64,000 nucleotides of DNA from contig CASFGU010000044.1 of the NCBI GenBank assembly GCA_949294395.1, forward strand, positions 1-64,000, given 5' to 3'. Within the stretch, counting starts at the first letter, position 1. Every line of letters begins with the position of its first letter. This document shows positions 17,792-26,091 of the stretch, piece by piece. The translations under genes were made by a program, and so were the position numbers. This stretch comes from an uncultured bacterium. Lineage in GTDB: Bacteria; Cyanobacteriota; Vampirovibrionia; Gastranaerophilales; Gastranaerophilaceae. Under the pieces are notes generated by a model. That model saw only the letters and a list, made by a program, of their open reading frames with translations, had not been told where the DNA came from and searched no databases.

Positions 17792-20407
17792 CTAATTTTT
17801 TATATCTGCCTTAATATGCCAAACACCATTTATATATCTTATGTTACGGATAATAATTTGCGAATTCCTTTGCAGCAAGAATTCAACCTGATTTCCATGT
17901 GTTGTTTTTGTATTGTAACTTTCAATAAAAGTGCCTTTAGTGCCGGCAGGCAAATCAAATTCCCAACGAATGTCGCTTTTGTTGAAGTGTACATCTTCAC
18001 ACATTGATGTCGACATGAATCGCTCCTGTGTAATGATAAAATCTGACAATCGTAATTGTTTTAGTTTTGCATTTCTAATTTTTATATCTTGTATATTCAT
18101 AATATTTTTTAATTCTTCAGCCAAACTTGTGTTGTCAGGCAATTTTGCTAACTCTAAAATACCAAAGCTGTCATCTCTATAAACCTTAATAGGCTCTTTG
18201 ATGCGTTGTTGGTCTATATATGCAGTTATGTTGTCAATATGACTTTGAATTTTAGGTGACGGCTGAATATTATTTTTCTTTAAATCCGTCAATGCCCAGT
18301 TGATTTCACGTGAATCATCTTTATACACCATCATTGATTCGTGGATTTTACCTGTTGCAGGATGTTTTACACTATTTATTATTACATCCCAGTGTGCAGG
18401 AGATAATTGGGATAATTTTCCGATCGGGGTATGATTTTTAGATAATATCTGAACAAGTTCGGTAAGTTTTTCAGGATTTGCATCCCAGTATTTTAAACTT
18501 TCAGGATCACTTATTTCGTGTAATTTACGGCTTACATATGTGTACATTGACCCCTTAGTCTTCAATATCCCCGTAACAATCAGAATAAGCTGAGAAATAC
18601 CTTCTGAGGTTAAATCAACCTGTCCTGTAATAACCCAGTCTGCAAGCAGACTCATTGTGGCATCTGCACCGATTTTGGCGGAAAGTGCTATTAATCTCGG
18701 ACAATTCGCCATTACAAGTTCACTGTATGCAAGAGATGACATTTTGCCAATTCCAGCTCCTGCCGTTAATAAAGCTGTTGAAACTACAAGTTCTTTTGTT
18801 ATAGCCTGCTTATCTTCTTCCGTAATTCCGCCGGCTTTGCTTAAATCTTCGGTTAATTGGACAGCACTGCCGCCAAACGTTGCAGTACCAAGTCCGCTTA
18901 AGACCATAGCTGATGCTGCCTGACCTCCGACAGGAATAAGTTGACCTGCGATTAATAAAAGCATTCCAACACCCTGCACACCTGTTTTAATATATTGAAC
19001 ACCTTTCATCTGACTTTCTACAAATGCCTGTGCAAGCCTGCTGCCATGTTCTGCTCCATAAGCGAGATTGTATGTCTGTTTGCAGTCAAGCTCAATTTCT
19101 TCAAGAGTTTTTCCGTCCAGAAGTTTATTGTAATTACTGTCTAATGTTTCCTGTAGTTTATTGGAAATATTTACAAGTGCATAACTTTTTACTGCAAAAG
19201 TTCCATATTCTAATCTGCCGTCTTTAAAAGTTGTTCCTGTATCTTCTAAAAATCTGTTAATCAAATCCTCATCATTGCCGTAAAGTCTGTATAAAGCAGA
19301 ATTAACACATCTTTCAAGATTGTTTGTACAAATTTCCGCAGCCCCGCCAAAAGGTGCTCCATACTTGTTATTTCCGTCTACTGTTACTGTCGGATTATGC
19401 AAAAGTTCTTTTATTTGATTATTTCTGTTCCTTACTGCAAGAACAAGTGTCATCCGAGCTTCTTTTTCCGCATAATCTGTTATTGCATCGGGATTGAATT
19501 TGACATCTCGTTCAAGTTCGTATGCTTTTTCAAACTCCATAACTTTATAAGCATCCTGACTTTCAAGCATACCTTTTACAGTTGTGGGATCAGTAAATTT
19601 GATAACCTTAAAATCTTTAAATTGAGTAGGAATATTGTCTTGTATGGCATTTGTTATTAAATTCTTTTTTATTTCGGGAGCTTTTGGAACATATTCGCTA
19701 TCTTCCAGTGCTGCAAGAGATGAAATAAACTGATTAAGTTCTGTTGGTCTGAGTTTGCTTAATTCCTGTTTAATAAGTCTGACTTCTTCCGCATTTTCTG
19801 CTTCCGGCAGAAGTTTAACTGCAAGGTTTAGCTTTGTTTCAAGATACTGTTTTACAGAAAGTGCATCCCCAGTTGCCATTGCAAGCATACTGTTACCAAG
19901 CTGTTCGACAGCTAAAATTCTTTCGACATTGCTTGATGCAAATTCTGTATTAAACAATTCTTTTCCGCTGTTAAAAAGTTTACTTACTACACCTTCACTG
20001 TTTTTTTGAGTTTTTACCAAGGCTTGAGCTTTTTGTAAATCGGAATTCAAATAATCTACTGCAAGAAGTTCTATATCCTCGCCGGAAGGCTCAATCGGAG
20101 CAACATACACAGGCTTTTTCTCAGGTTTTTCTGTTTTCTTAGCATATCCGATTTTGCTGATGAGATTATTAAAAACGGTTGAATCGGGAATCTGTTCACA
20201 CTCTTTAATTCCCGAAACGAGATTATTAGAGCCGAATGCCGATGGATTAGAAGACTGCACTGCCCAGGAATTACAGGTTTGCAGCTTGCCGAAATCAGGC
20301 AGAACAGAGTTTAGAATATCTATTGCCTCCTCCGCAGATATATTCTTATTGTTGGTTTTAAATTCCGCCAACAGTTTTATTTCCTGAATACTCAGGTTTT
20401 TGTCCAT
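17792..20407 (-). CDS. Polymorphic-toxin-like protein with C-terminal ADP-ribosyltransferase domain
   Basis: An 871-residue protein. The C-terminal ~140 residues match the ADP-ribosyltransferase exoenzyme fold: Arg744 in 'KVYRDD', the STS motif at 799-801 ('ERFMSTS'), and Gln840-Val-Glu842, a QxE signature. Arginine-specific toxins carry ExE, while QxE occurs in C3-like enzymes that modify Asn and in some Gln/Thr-modifying toxins. The middle (about 505-570) is hydrophobic and Gly/Ala-rich, like pore or translocation segments in large toxins; the N-terminal ~480 residues are helical and unrecognised. GAGGAG precedes ATG 20407. Two small paralogous genes follow directly. Could be an antibacterial or host-directed effector, or an anti-phage or phage-encoded modifier. 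No classical signal peptide. Confidence 0.75.
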   Translation of the reverse strand: MDKNLSIQEIKLLAEFKTNNKNISAEEAIDILNSVLPDFGKLQTCNSWAVQSSNPSAFGSNNLVSGIKECEQIPDSTVFNNLISKIGYAKKTEKPEKKPVYVAPIEPSGEDIELLAVDYLNSDLQKAQALVKTQKNSEGVVSKLFNSGKELFNTEFASSNVERILAVEQLGNSMLAMATGDALSVKQYLETKLNLAVKLLPEAENAEEVRLIKQELSKLRPTELNQFISSLAALEDSEYVPKAPEIKKNLITNAIQDNIPTQFKDFKVIKFTDPTTVKGMLESQDAYKVMEFEKAYELERDVKFNPDAITDYAEKEARMTLVLAVRNRNNQIKELLHNPTVTVDGNNKYGAPFGGAAEICTNNLERCVNSALYRLYGNDEDLINRFLEDTGTTFKDGRLEYGTFAVKSYALVNISNKLQETLDSNYNKLLDGKTLEEIELDCKQTYNLAYGAEHGSRLAQAFVESQMKGVQYIKTGVQGVGMLLLIAGQLIPVGGQAASAMVLSGLGTATFGGSAVQLTEDLSKAGGITEEDKQAITKELVVSTALLTAGAGIGKMSSLAYSELVMANCPRLIALSAKIGADATMSLLADWVITGQVDLTSEGISQLILIVTGILKTKGSMYTYVSRKLHEISDPESLKYWDANPEKLTELVQILSKNHTPIGKLSQLSPAHWDVIINSVKHPATGKIHESMMVYKDDSREINWALTDLKKNNIQPSPKIQSHIDNITAYIDQQRIKEPIKVYRDDSFGILELAKLPDNTSLAEELKNIMNIQDIKIRNAKLKQLRLSDFIITQERFMSTSMCEDVHFNKSDIRWEFDLPAGTKGTFIESYNTKTTHGNQVEFLLQRNSQIIIRNIRYINGVWHIKADIKN

Positions 20408-20517
20408 AGCTCATTAAGCTCCTCGATAATTATCCGTATTCTTTAACGGAGCTTCAAAGCCAATTCTTTAAATATTTTCTTTATTATTAATTATTTTTTA
20501 CAAAGTAATGAAAAACA

Positions 20518-21501
20518 TCACCATATATTGGCACTGTCTGCATCATAATAGCGTAATCTTCGAAGGCTATAAAACATTTTCAATCTTTCTTTAGCTAATT
20601 TCTTTTTGTCGTCTAGAGTTTCGGTGTCTTTGTGAACACTTATATATATTTTTTTTATTTTTAAATTCTTATTTATAGCATCAAATATATGTTGGTCTGT
20701 CTCATTTAAGGAATGACCATGGATAAACAAAACGCCGCTTATTTCTGAAAGTTTGTTGTAGCAATATTGCAGGTAATTGTTTTGGTCAATCCAAAATTTT
20801 TTATCCTTGCTATTACCTTCTGTGATGACTAATGGTGATATGTCATTATTAATATAGGCTTTTATTTGATCAAGTAAACATATTTTATTTTCATTATCAT
20901 ATATTATTTTAAAGGTATCTCTTTCATTATGAAATAAGTGTAGTCCGCCATGTAAATAAAAAACATTTGGGATAACCTTTAATTTCCATATACAGTCTTT
21001 GGGGCTATTCCAGCTAAAACCATCATTCATATCTCCCCAAAATTTATTATTATCTTTTATATTAAATATTACTAACCAATAAAGAAGTAAATCGTAGTTA
21101 ACAGTAAAGATATTTGTAAATAATGACAAAAAATTTAACGTTGCTACTTTTCTTTCAGGTTCAATTTCATATTGAGAATTTGGATGTTTGTTTGTAATTG
21201 TACGTACCAAGTCTCTTTTGATTAACTCCTCAATACAACGTAATTCATTTACAATATTTCCTTTATTATTAAAAATTTGTTCTAAAGTTTCTAAATTCTT
21301 TATTACCCTTTCATAATCCTCTGTTTTAAAAATCTCAAATAAAAACTTTAGTTTTTGAGGCAATTTGGAATCTTCAAGTAGATGCTTGTAGTTAAATGCA
21401 GCATCATCATATTCCCTGCTAAACCCATTTCCAAGTAAGACATTTCTTGGATAATCGTTTGTTTCAGAAATAGCATCTTCAAATTCAGGGATGTCTTCCA
21501 T
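20518..21501 (-). CDS. DUF4917-like / SIR2-fold protein, possible defence gene
   Basis: The start at ATG 21501 is set by TAGGAGG seven bases upstream; an upstream ATG at 21612 would add a hydrophobic tail without a binding site. The 327-residue protein resembles DUF4917 and wider SIR2-like families: 'NVLLGNGFSREYD' as nucleotide-binding loop, 'IFTVNYDLLLYW', 'VFYLHGGLHLFH', and near the end 'VLFIHGHSLNETDQHIFDAI'. These four motifs in this order are the SIR2-like core, which in defence proteins binds or hydrolyses NAD. It lies about 120 bp inside the predicted right end of the left element and 110 bp upstream of the toxin gene. NADase function is inference. Confidence 0.7.
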   Translation of the reverse strand: MEDIPEFEDAISETNDYPRNVLLGNGFSREYDDAAFNYKHLLEDSKLPQKLKFLFEIFKTEDYERVIKNLETLEQIFNNKGNIVNELRCIEELIKRDLVRTITNKHPNSQYEIEPERKVATLNFLSLFTNIFTVNYDLLLYWLVIFNIKDNNKFWGDMNDGFSWNSPKDCIWKLKVIPNVFYLHGGLHLFHNERDTFKIIYDNENKICLLDQIKAYINNDISPLVITEGNSKDKKFWIDQNNYLQYCYNKLSEISGVLFIHGHSLNETDQHIFDAINKNLKIKKIYISVHKDTETLDDKKKLAKERLKMFYSLRRLRYYDADSANIW

Positions 21502-21623
21502 TATGCCTCCTATAACCTGAAAATAAGGATAGCATAATATTACAAAAATTATATACTTTAATTTGATGAAAATTTGCAAAAGATAAAATGACAAAAATTT
21601 AAGAAAATTCAAACTTCAAGTTG

Positions 21624-21677
21624 CCGAAAATAATCAAACCATCTGTACAATATAATCAAACCATGTGTTCTTTTACA
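21624..21677 (-). mobile_element. Right end of a second, related Mu-like element
   Basis: Read leftward from 21677 the sequence begins TGTAAAAGAACACATGG and holds two transposase-site-like repeats, each with ATGGTTTGATTAT, ending in TTTTCGGCAAC at 21621. It matches position for position the right end at 40646-40700 (TGTAAAGGAACACATGG). Since both face the same way, this cannot be the other end of the 21890-40700 element. It marks the right boundary of another element covering genes to the left. The adjacent candidate target duplication would be TTTCT (21678-21682). Confidence 0.7.
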
Positions 21678-21884
21678 TTTCTAAACACGCTCGTGCGCTG
21701 CTCCTACTATCGTTTCGAAATCTAATACTACTGTTCTGAATAGAAAAGGCTCCTGAAACAACTTAAGGTTGACAAATCTTTTGACACACTTAACGTCTTA
21801 TCATCCTAACGTCTTTTGATTTTCTGTCGGATTAGTAAATCCAACCTGCATTTGATAACCTCTTCACGGGTTTAACTTTGACGG
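21678..21884. other. Spacer between two element ends, no gene
   Basis: About 207 bp of sequence lie between the right end at 21677 and the target duplication of the next element at 21885. I see no open frame with a start and ribosome-binding site. It includes GTCGGATTAGTAAATCCAAC (about 21818-21837), which resembles the GTCGGATTTACTAATCCG string near 44507-44524, a dispersed intergenic repeat. Confidence 0.5.
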
Positions 21885-21889
21885 GCAGG
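21885..21889. repeat. Target-site duplication, left copy (GCAGG)
   Basis: GCAGG directly precedes the TGTAC terminus at 21890 and is repeated directly after the TTTACA terminus at 40700. Five base pairs is the duplication length of Mu and its relatives. Confidence 0.8.
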
Positions 21890-22106
21890 TGTACTTTTTT
21901 GTCCAGATTGATTTGTACGGATAGATAGATTATTTTGGTAAAGTTGGCTTTGTGTGGGAGTTTCCGGGTCGGAAAAATTAAGTTTACCAAAATAATCAAA
22001 CTGGAAAACTGGACTTTTTCTGGACTGTACGGATAGATTGAGATTTGCAGAATTTCAGTGAGATACGCACCGTTTTTGAGTTGTACGGATAATTTGATTA
22101 TTTCGG
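21890..22106. repeat. Left-end transposase-binding-site array
   Basis: Related sites occur at 21913-21938, 22025-22050 and 22081-22106, each starting (T/C)TGTACGGATA, and an inverted core CCAAAATAATCAAACTGG lies at 21987-22004. The site at 22081 has the same TTTGATTATTTCGG core as the right-end sites. Several spaced sites in the left end match the multi-site organisation of Mu attL (family knowledge). No gene lies in this stretch. Confidence 0.65.
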
Positions 22107-22184
22107 AAAAGTCCAGTTCCGCAAAATTTCAAAAAATTTAAAACAAGGTCGGAACTTTTTTAAATGGTCGGAAAAATTTTTAAA

Positions 22185-22200
22185 TTGATACGAAACCGAC
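22185..22200 (+). repeat. 16-bp direct repeat, copy 1
   Basis: TTGATACGAAACCGAC is repeated exactly at 22892-22907; both copies continue with similar (A)CATACA. The two copies bracket the 190-residue gene, so this gene may have been inserted or duplicated together with its flanks, or the repeats may be regulator-binding sites. Confidence 0.6.
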
Positions 22201-22268
22201 ACATACACTTTAAAATTTTAATTCTTGAAGCTAACTTGGGCTTGCCTAAAAAGGCGGAAAGGATTAAT

Positions 22269-22841
22269 ATGAAAAACGAAAAAAATTCAAAAATGGTTGA
22301 AACCAGCCAAACAGAGGTTCTGAGTAAAAAAAAGGTATTGAACCCTGAACAAATTAATGTCGCAGACGAGAATGAAGGTTTGCCTCCTTGTAAAGGAGGT
22401 ACACAAGTAGATGAAAAAGAAGATGAAGATACCACAGAACGAACCCCGGTTCAATTAACTGATATAATTATATCGCTTGCGGAAGAAGGATATGAAAGAA
22501 CCTTAAATGAGGCAAAGTGTAAAGAATTCAATTCTGATTATGCACGACTAAAAGAATCAAATTTGTTATTTTCTCATATTTTATATATTTGCAAACACGA
22601 ACTACGTCCTGCGATAGAAAATATAAAAGATTATGAAAATTTAAATGATGAACTTATGGTAGCTGGTGATATTCTGGCAAAGGTAATAAATTATGTAGAT
22701 AAAGGCTATAGGTTAACCGATGAAGATGGTGATGAAAATACTGTTAAAATACAAGAGTCAAACTATATTTTTGGTATGATACTAACATATGCGGATGTTA
22801 AGCTTCGTGTTCATATACCAACACCAGTAGAAGATGATTAA
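22269..22841 (+). CDS. Unknown acidic protein near the left end of the Mu-like element
   Basis: ATG 22269 has GGAAAGGAT upstream and is preferred to upstream in-frame starts in the transposase-site region. The 190-residue protein is highly acidic (for example 'VDEKEDEDTTERT', 'RLTDEDGDENTV') and predicted helical without membrane segments. No HTH is visible. In-frame within it a 17-bp inverted repeat, CCTCCTT-gta-AAGGAGG (22383-22399), encodes LPPCKGG, probably a dispersed repeat that entered the coding region. A terminator follows. At the Mu position of early regulators, it could control transposition or act as an accessory; no family recognised. Confidence 0.6.
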   Translation: MKNEKNSKMVETSQTEVLSKKKVLNPEQINVADENEGLPPCKGGTQVDEKEDEDTTERTPVQLTDIIISLAEEGYERTLNEAKCKEFNSDYARLKESNLLFSHILYICKHELRPAIENIKDYENLNDELMVAGDILAKVINYVDKGYRLTDEDGDENTVKIQESNYIFGMILTYADVKLRVHIPTPVEDD

Positions 22842-22860
22842 ACTTAATATAGCCACCTTT

Positions 22861-22893
22861 AAAAAACTCGGGATCTAAAGATTCCGGGTTTTT
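22861..22893 (+). terminator. Rho-independent terminator
   Basis: AAACTCGGGATC pairs with GATTCCGGGTTT across a short TAAA loop with one G-T wobble, then TTTTT. It lies 20 bp behind the stop of the acidic protein gene. Confidence 0.75.
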
Positions 22894-22907
22894 TGATACG
22901 AAACCGA
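22892..22907 (+). repeat. 16-bp direct repeat, copy 2
   Basis: Exact second copy of TTGATACGAAACCGAC from 22185-22200, starting in the U tract of the terminator. Confidence 0.6.
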
Positions 22908-22958
22908 CATACATTCATTCTTAGCGAGCTATAGCGAGCCTTAGAATGATGGATGCAA

Positions 22959-23006
22959 AACTCTAACATACAAGCAATCTTTGATTGCGTAAGTATGTTA
23001 AGAGTT
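22959..23006. other. Long stem-loop upstream of the transposase gene
   Basis: AACTCTAACATAC (22959) pairs with GTATGTTAAGAGTT (ending 23006) and an inner GCAATC-ttt-GATTGC completes the stem, giving about 19 pairs with small internal loops. A second imperfect palindrome, CATTCTTAGCGAGC ... CCTTAGAATG, lies just upstream. No U tract follows, so it is not a simple terminator. It may regulate transposase expression or be a small inserted repeat. Confidence 0.5.
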
Positions 23007-23067
23007 GTTGCCAAAGCTCGGAAATGGTGTTCCATTCTTTTGTCTTCAGAGTTATCGTGTGTGTACG

Positions 23068-24209
23068 ATGGCTGAAGAATATATAAACATAAATAAAATA
23101 GCTGAGATAAAGGGATTGACGAGTAACCGCTCATTAAGGCTTGCGATTCAAAAGGGTAAATATATCGCACGTGAGGTAAAAGTCTTTGGCGGCACTTCGT
23201 ATGAAATTCTTTATTCAAGTTTAGAGCCTGAAGTACAGGAAAGACTCCAAGACGAACTAATCAAAGAGACAACGCAATCAAATTGTACAGCTTTAGTTCC
23301 GCTTGATACAAAACCAAAATATCCGACCTTTATCGCTGAGAGTGCAAAATTAACAGCACTGGCAAGGGTGGATGTTGTTAAGGCTTTACAGAATATCAGG
23401 GGTAAATACAAAACAAAAAAAGAGGCGGATTCAATATTTTTAGATTTGTACAATTCGGGAATGCTTTTACCTAAAGTGTATCAATTTATCGGAAGCATTT
23501 CAGTAGGCACACTTCACCGTTGGCTATGGGCTTATGAAGATTGTGAGGATTACAGAGTGCTTTTGCCGGGGTATAAATATTCAAAACAAAACGAATACAA
23601 CACAATCTTAACTAAAGATATGAAAAACATATTTATTAAATTTCTCATGCACCCGAATAAATTCAGTGTCGGGAAGGCTATAAAACTTACACGACATATT
23701 TTGGAAAAACAAGGGTTTGAACATATTCCAAGCATTCAGACTTTCAGACGATTTTCGGAACACTACAAAAAGAATAATTATGCACAATGGATTTTATTTA
23801 GAGAGGGTGAAAAAGCATACCACGATAAAGTGGAAGCGTATATTGAGAGGGATATTTCAGTCCTTAATGTGGGAGATGTGTTAATCGCAGACGGACACGT
23901 TCTCAATTTCCAAGTAATAAATCCGATCACAGGAAAACCGACCAGAACAACTTTGGTCGGTTTTTTAGACTGGAAGCTGAGGTTTTGGAAATTGAGCCGA
24001 AGCCGGCTTTAGAAATAGAAGAACACCCAAAGACGAAACGGGAACGCAAACAAACCCCTCGTGAACGGCAGATGAATGTTCCGATGTTTAATTCAAATTA
24101 TGAAAAATACGAGTGGCTTATGACAAACGGAACAACAAATCCACAGGATAGAAAGTGACTTGCGGATTATATAAAAAGCGATGAGTACATAAATATATAT
24201 GGAGATTAA
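23068..24209 (+). pseudogene. MuA-like transposase, internally deleted
   Basis: From ATG 23068 the frame gives a Mu-type N-terminal DNA-binding region ('YININKIAEIKGLTSNRSLRLAIQKG', in two parts; 'EILYSSLEPEVQERL'), an HTH region and the beginning of the DDE core with the first catalytic Asp275 in 'DVLIADGH', then 'TLVGFLDW'. There the frame is lost and stops at 24012. Another frame picks up at about 23970 with 'LEAEVLEIEPKPALEIEEH' and ends 'NYEKYEWLMTNG...DRK', a normal MuA-like tail, stopped by TGA 24156, after which 16 further sense codons run to TAA 24207. So the middle of the core with the second Asp and the Glu is deleted and a nonsense codon was added. Transposition by this copy is not expected. 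Confidence 0.8.
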
Positions 24210-24212
24210 ATT

Positions 24213-24929
24213 ATGAAGAAAACATTTATTAAAACAAAAAACGTCAAACGATTTGTAGCTTTGATGGATGAGTTGCAGAAACTTCCGCCGAACATTCCGA
24301 AACTTGCATTAGTTTATGGCGACCATGGACTTGGAAAATCTCAGACAATCCAGTGGTGGGCGGATAAAAACGATTCTGTATATGTAAGGGCAACTCAGGG
24401 AATGACCGTTAAATGGTTATTGTCTGAAATAGCAGAAGAACTTGGCGAAGAACCTTACTGGCACGCACAGGATAATTTTGAGGTTATTGAAAAAAGCCTG
24501 CGTTTAAATCCTAAAGTAATCATTGTTGATGAGATTGATTATTTGATAGAAAAACACACCGTTGAAACATTAAGGGATTTGCACGACAGGACAGCCTGCC
24601 CGGTAGTTTTAGTGGGAATGGGAGCGGCAGATAAAAAACTTGCAAGATATCCGCATCTGGTGGACAGGCTCTATAAAACACTAAAGTTTGAACAATTTAA
24701 TCAAGACGATATTACAGACATTCTTCAACAAATAACGGATTTGGAGTTTACTCCTGATGCCATTAATTACCTTGCAACAAGGACAAATCAGTTCAGGCAG
24801 CTGGTTAAATTGATTAATAAAATAGAAAAACTGTCTGAAACTAACAAAATACAAGAAATTGACGAATATACTTTGAAAGGAATACTCAATGAAAGACAGA
24901 ATATTAAGGCTTTGCAAAAGGTTGGATAA
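24213..24929 (+). CDS. MuB-like AAA+ transposition ATPase
   Basis: A 238-residue AAA+ ATPase with Walker A GDHGLGKS at 36-43, Walker B 'VIIVDEID' at 103-110, a sensor 'PVVLVGMGAADKKLA' and a C-terminal lid ('TRTNQFRQLVKLINKIEKL'). It corresponds to MuB/TniB-type target-selection ATPases, which bind target DNA and activate the transposase, and protect the element from self-insertion (family knowledge). It starts 4 bp behind the remnant of the transposase gene and its end overlaps the next gene by 41 bp, so the order is A-B-C as in other Mu-like elements. Length is shorter than Mu B (about 310 residues). Confidence 0.85.
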   Translation: MKKTFIKTKNVKRFVALMDELQKLPPNIPKLALVYGDHGLGKSQTIQWWADKNDSVYVRATQGMTVKWLLSEIAEELGEEPYWHAQDNFEVIEKSLRLNPKVIIVDEIDYLIEKHTVETLRDLHDRTACPVVLVGMGAADKKLARYPHLVDRLYKTLKFEQFNQDDITDILQQITDLEFTPDAINYLATRTNQFRQLVKLINKIEKLSETNKIQEIDEYTLKGILNERQNIKALQKVG

Positions 24930-25560
24930 ATTTACACTTGATGAGATTTCAACTATTGCTGAAGATGTTGATGAAGCTGTTTTAGAGTTACTTCTTTTGA
25001 CTCTGGTTCAAGAGGGGAAGCTTATTTTTAGAGACAATATATATTTATATAATAAAAAACAATGTAGTAACAATCAACGACTTCCGCAATTTTTTCAACA
25101 TCATTCCAAAACGGATATAGATTACATAATAAAAGGTTTTTGTATTGACATAGAAGTATTAAAAATGATTGATTTATTTGGCTTTTCAAAACACGTTATG
25201 AATAATTTTTATCAATACATAAGGACAACTATTTATGAGAAACAAAAAAAAGAATTATTAAAATACTTTGAAAAATCTCCTAAAATACCACAAGAAAGAA
25301 TTTATATGAATACAAAAGTTTATTTGTATTTATATGACCACAAGTTATTTGTATCTGATAAATACTTAATATCTAAAGATGCACGTAAACATACTAATGA
25401 CGAACGTTTGGAAATAAAAAACATCTATTTGAGAAGTTATAGAAAAGTTTTAAGCCGTTCATTTGCTCATAGATTTCATTTACACCTGGCTGAAGAGCTG
25501 TGGAAATATGGGAAAACGTTTAATGAAAAGTATGTTAATTTAAATAGAATTCTATTTTAA
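24889..25560 (+). CDS. Accessory protein of the Mu-like element, possible winged helix
   Basis: A 223-residue protein overlapping the ATPase gene by 41 bp, with AAAGGA before ATG 24889. The N-terminal ~55 residues ('FTLDEISTIAEDVDEAVLELLLLTLVQEGKLIFRD', in parts) have the pattern of a small winged-helix domain. The remainder is basic and aromatic-rich ('YIRTTIYEKQKKELLKYFEK'). No known family recognised. Translational coupling to the MuB-like gene argues for a role in transposition or its control. Confidence 0.65.
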   Translation: MKDRILRLCKRLDKFTLDEISTIAEDVDEAVLELLLLTLVQEGKLIFRDNIYLYNKKQCSNNQRLPQFFQHHSKTDIDYIIKGFCIDIEVLKMIDLFGFSKHVMNNFYQYIRTTIYEKQKKELLKYFEKSPKIPQERIYMNTKVYLYLYDHKLFVSDKYLISKDARKHTNDERLEIKNIYLRSYRKVLSRSFAHRFHLHLAEELWKYGKTFNEKYVNLNRILF

Positions 25561-25611
25561 TAACTTATGCATTCTTTTATTTATGATAAACTAAATAAAA
25601 AAGGATCCATA

Positions 25612-26040
25612 ATGCATATCTTTTTAAAAGAATTTTTAGATTCACAACTCTTTGGTATTATATTAGGAGCAGTCTTAACTGGTGGTTTTACATGTTTAAT
25701 TGACTATTTTAAATTTTCAAGAAATGAAAATATATATTTAAAAAGAAAACGAGAAATTTTATATCAAAAAATGTATGATTTTTCTATGCGTTTCGAAAAA
25801 GATATCCGCACTAAAAAGTGTGTAAATATGTCAAAAGGCACTAAGGATTTGTGGAATGAAATCCAAATAGAAAGTATTTTTGGAAGACAGTCAACAGTAG
25901 AATGTTTTTATGATTTATATGAAGATTTACAAAATAATTTCGAATCATCCTCAAACATTGTAAAAGTTCATGTAGAAAATAATAAAAAAATATTAAAGTT
26001 TTATTCTATTATTAAAAATGAACTTGGGATAAAAGATTAA
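25612..26040 (+). CDS. Small membrane-anchored unknown protein
   Basis: ATG 25612 is preceded by AAAAAAGGATCC; an ATG 45 bp upstream lacks a site. The 142-residue product has one N-terminal transmembrane helix ('LFGIILGAVLTGGFTCLI', about residues 12-30) followed by a basic cytoplasmic helical domain. This layout (short anchor plus ~110-residue helical tail) recurs in many uncharacterised defence-island and phage proteins. It is the last plus-strand gene of the element and converges with the defence operon. Function unknown. Confidence 0.6.
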   Translation: MHIFLKEFLDSQLFGIILGAVLTGGFTCLIDYFKFSRNENIYLKRKREILYQKMYDFSMRFEKDIRTKKCVNMSKGTKDLWNEIQIESIFGRQSTVECFYDLYEDLQNNFESSSNIVKVHVENNKKILKFYSIIKNELGIKD

Positions 26041-26091
26041 ACTAAAGAAAAATAGATTGTCATTCAGGCAATAATTGATATATTAAGTTTT

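Noticed and set aside
21502..21612. Longer N-terminus for the DUF4917-like protein from ATG 21612
   Set aside because: The added 37 residues are hydrophobic and unconserved in pattern, and a strong TAGGAGG site marks ATG 21501.
21890..22106. Repeats in the element left end as a CRISPR array
   Set aside because: The units are few, imperfect, unevenly spaced and partly inverted, and no cas gene is near.
22859..23218. Minus-strand frame over the terminator and transposase start
   Set aside because: It overlaps a terminator, a hairpin and the start of the transposase gene and has no ribosome-binding site or recognisable domain.
24156..24158. In-frame TGA with sense codons after it, suggesting TGA recoded as Trp
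   Set aside because: Other genes in the window use TGA as the true stop (for example 15233 and 46251), so a nonsense mutation in a decaying transposase is the simpler reading.
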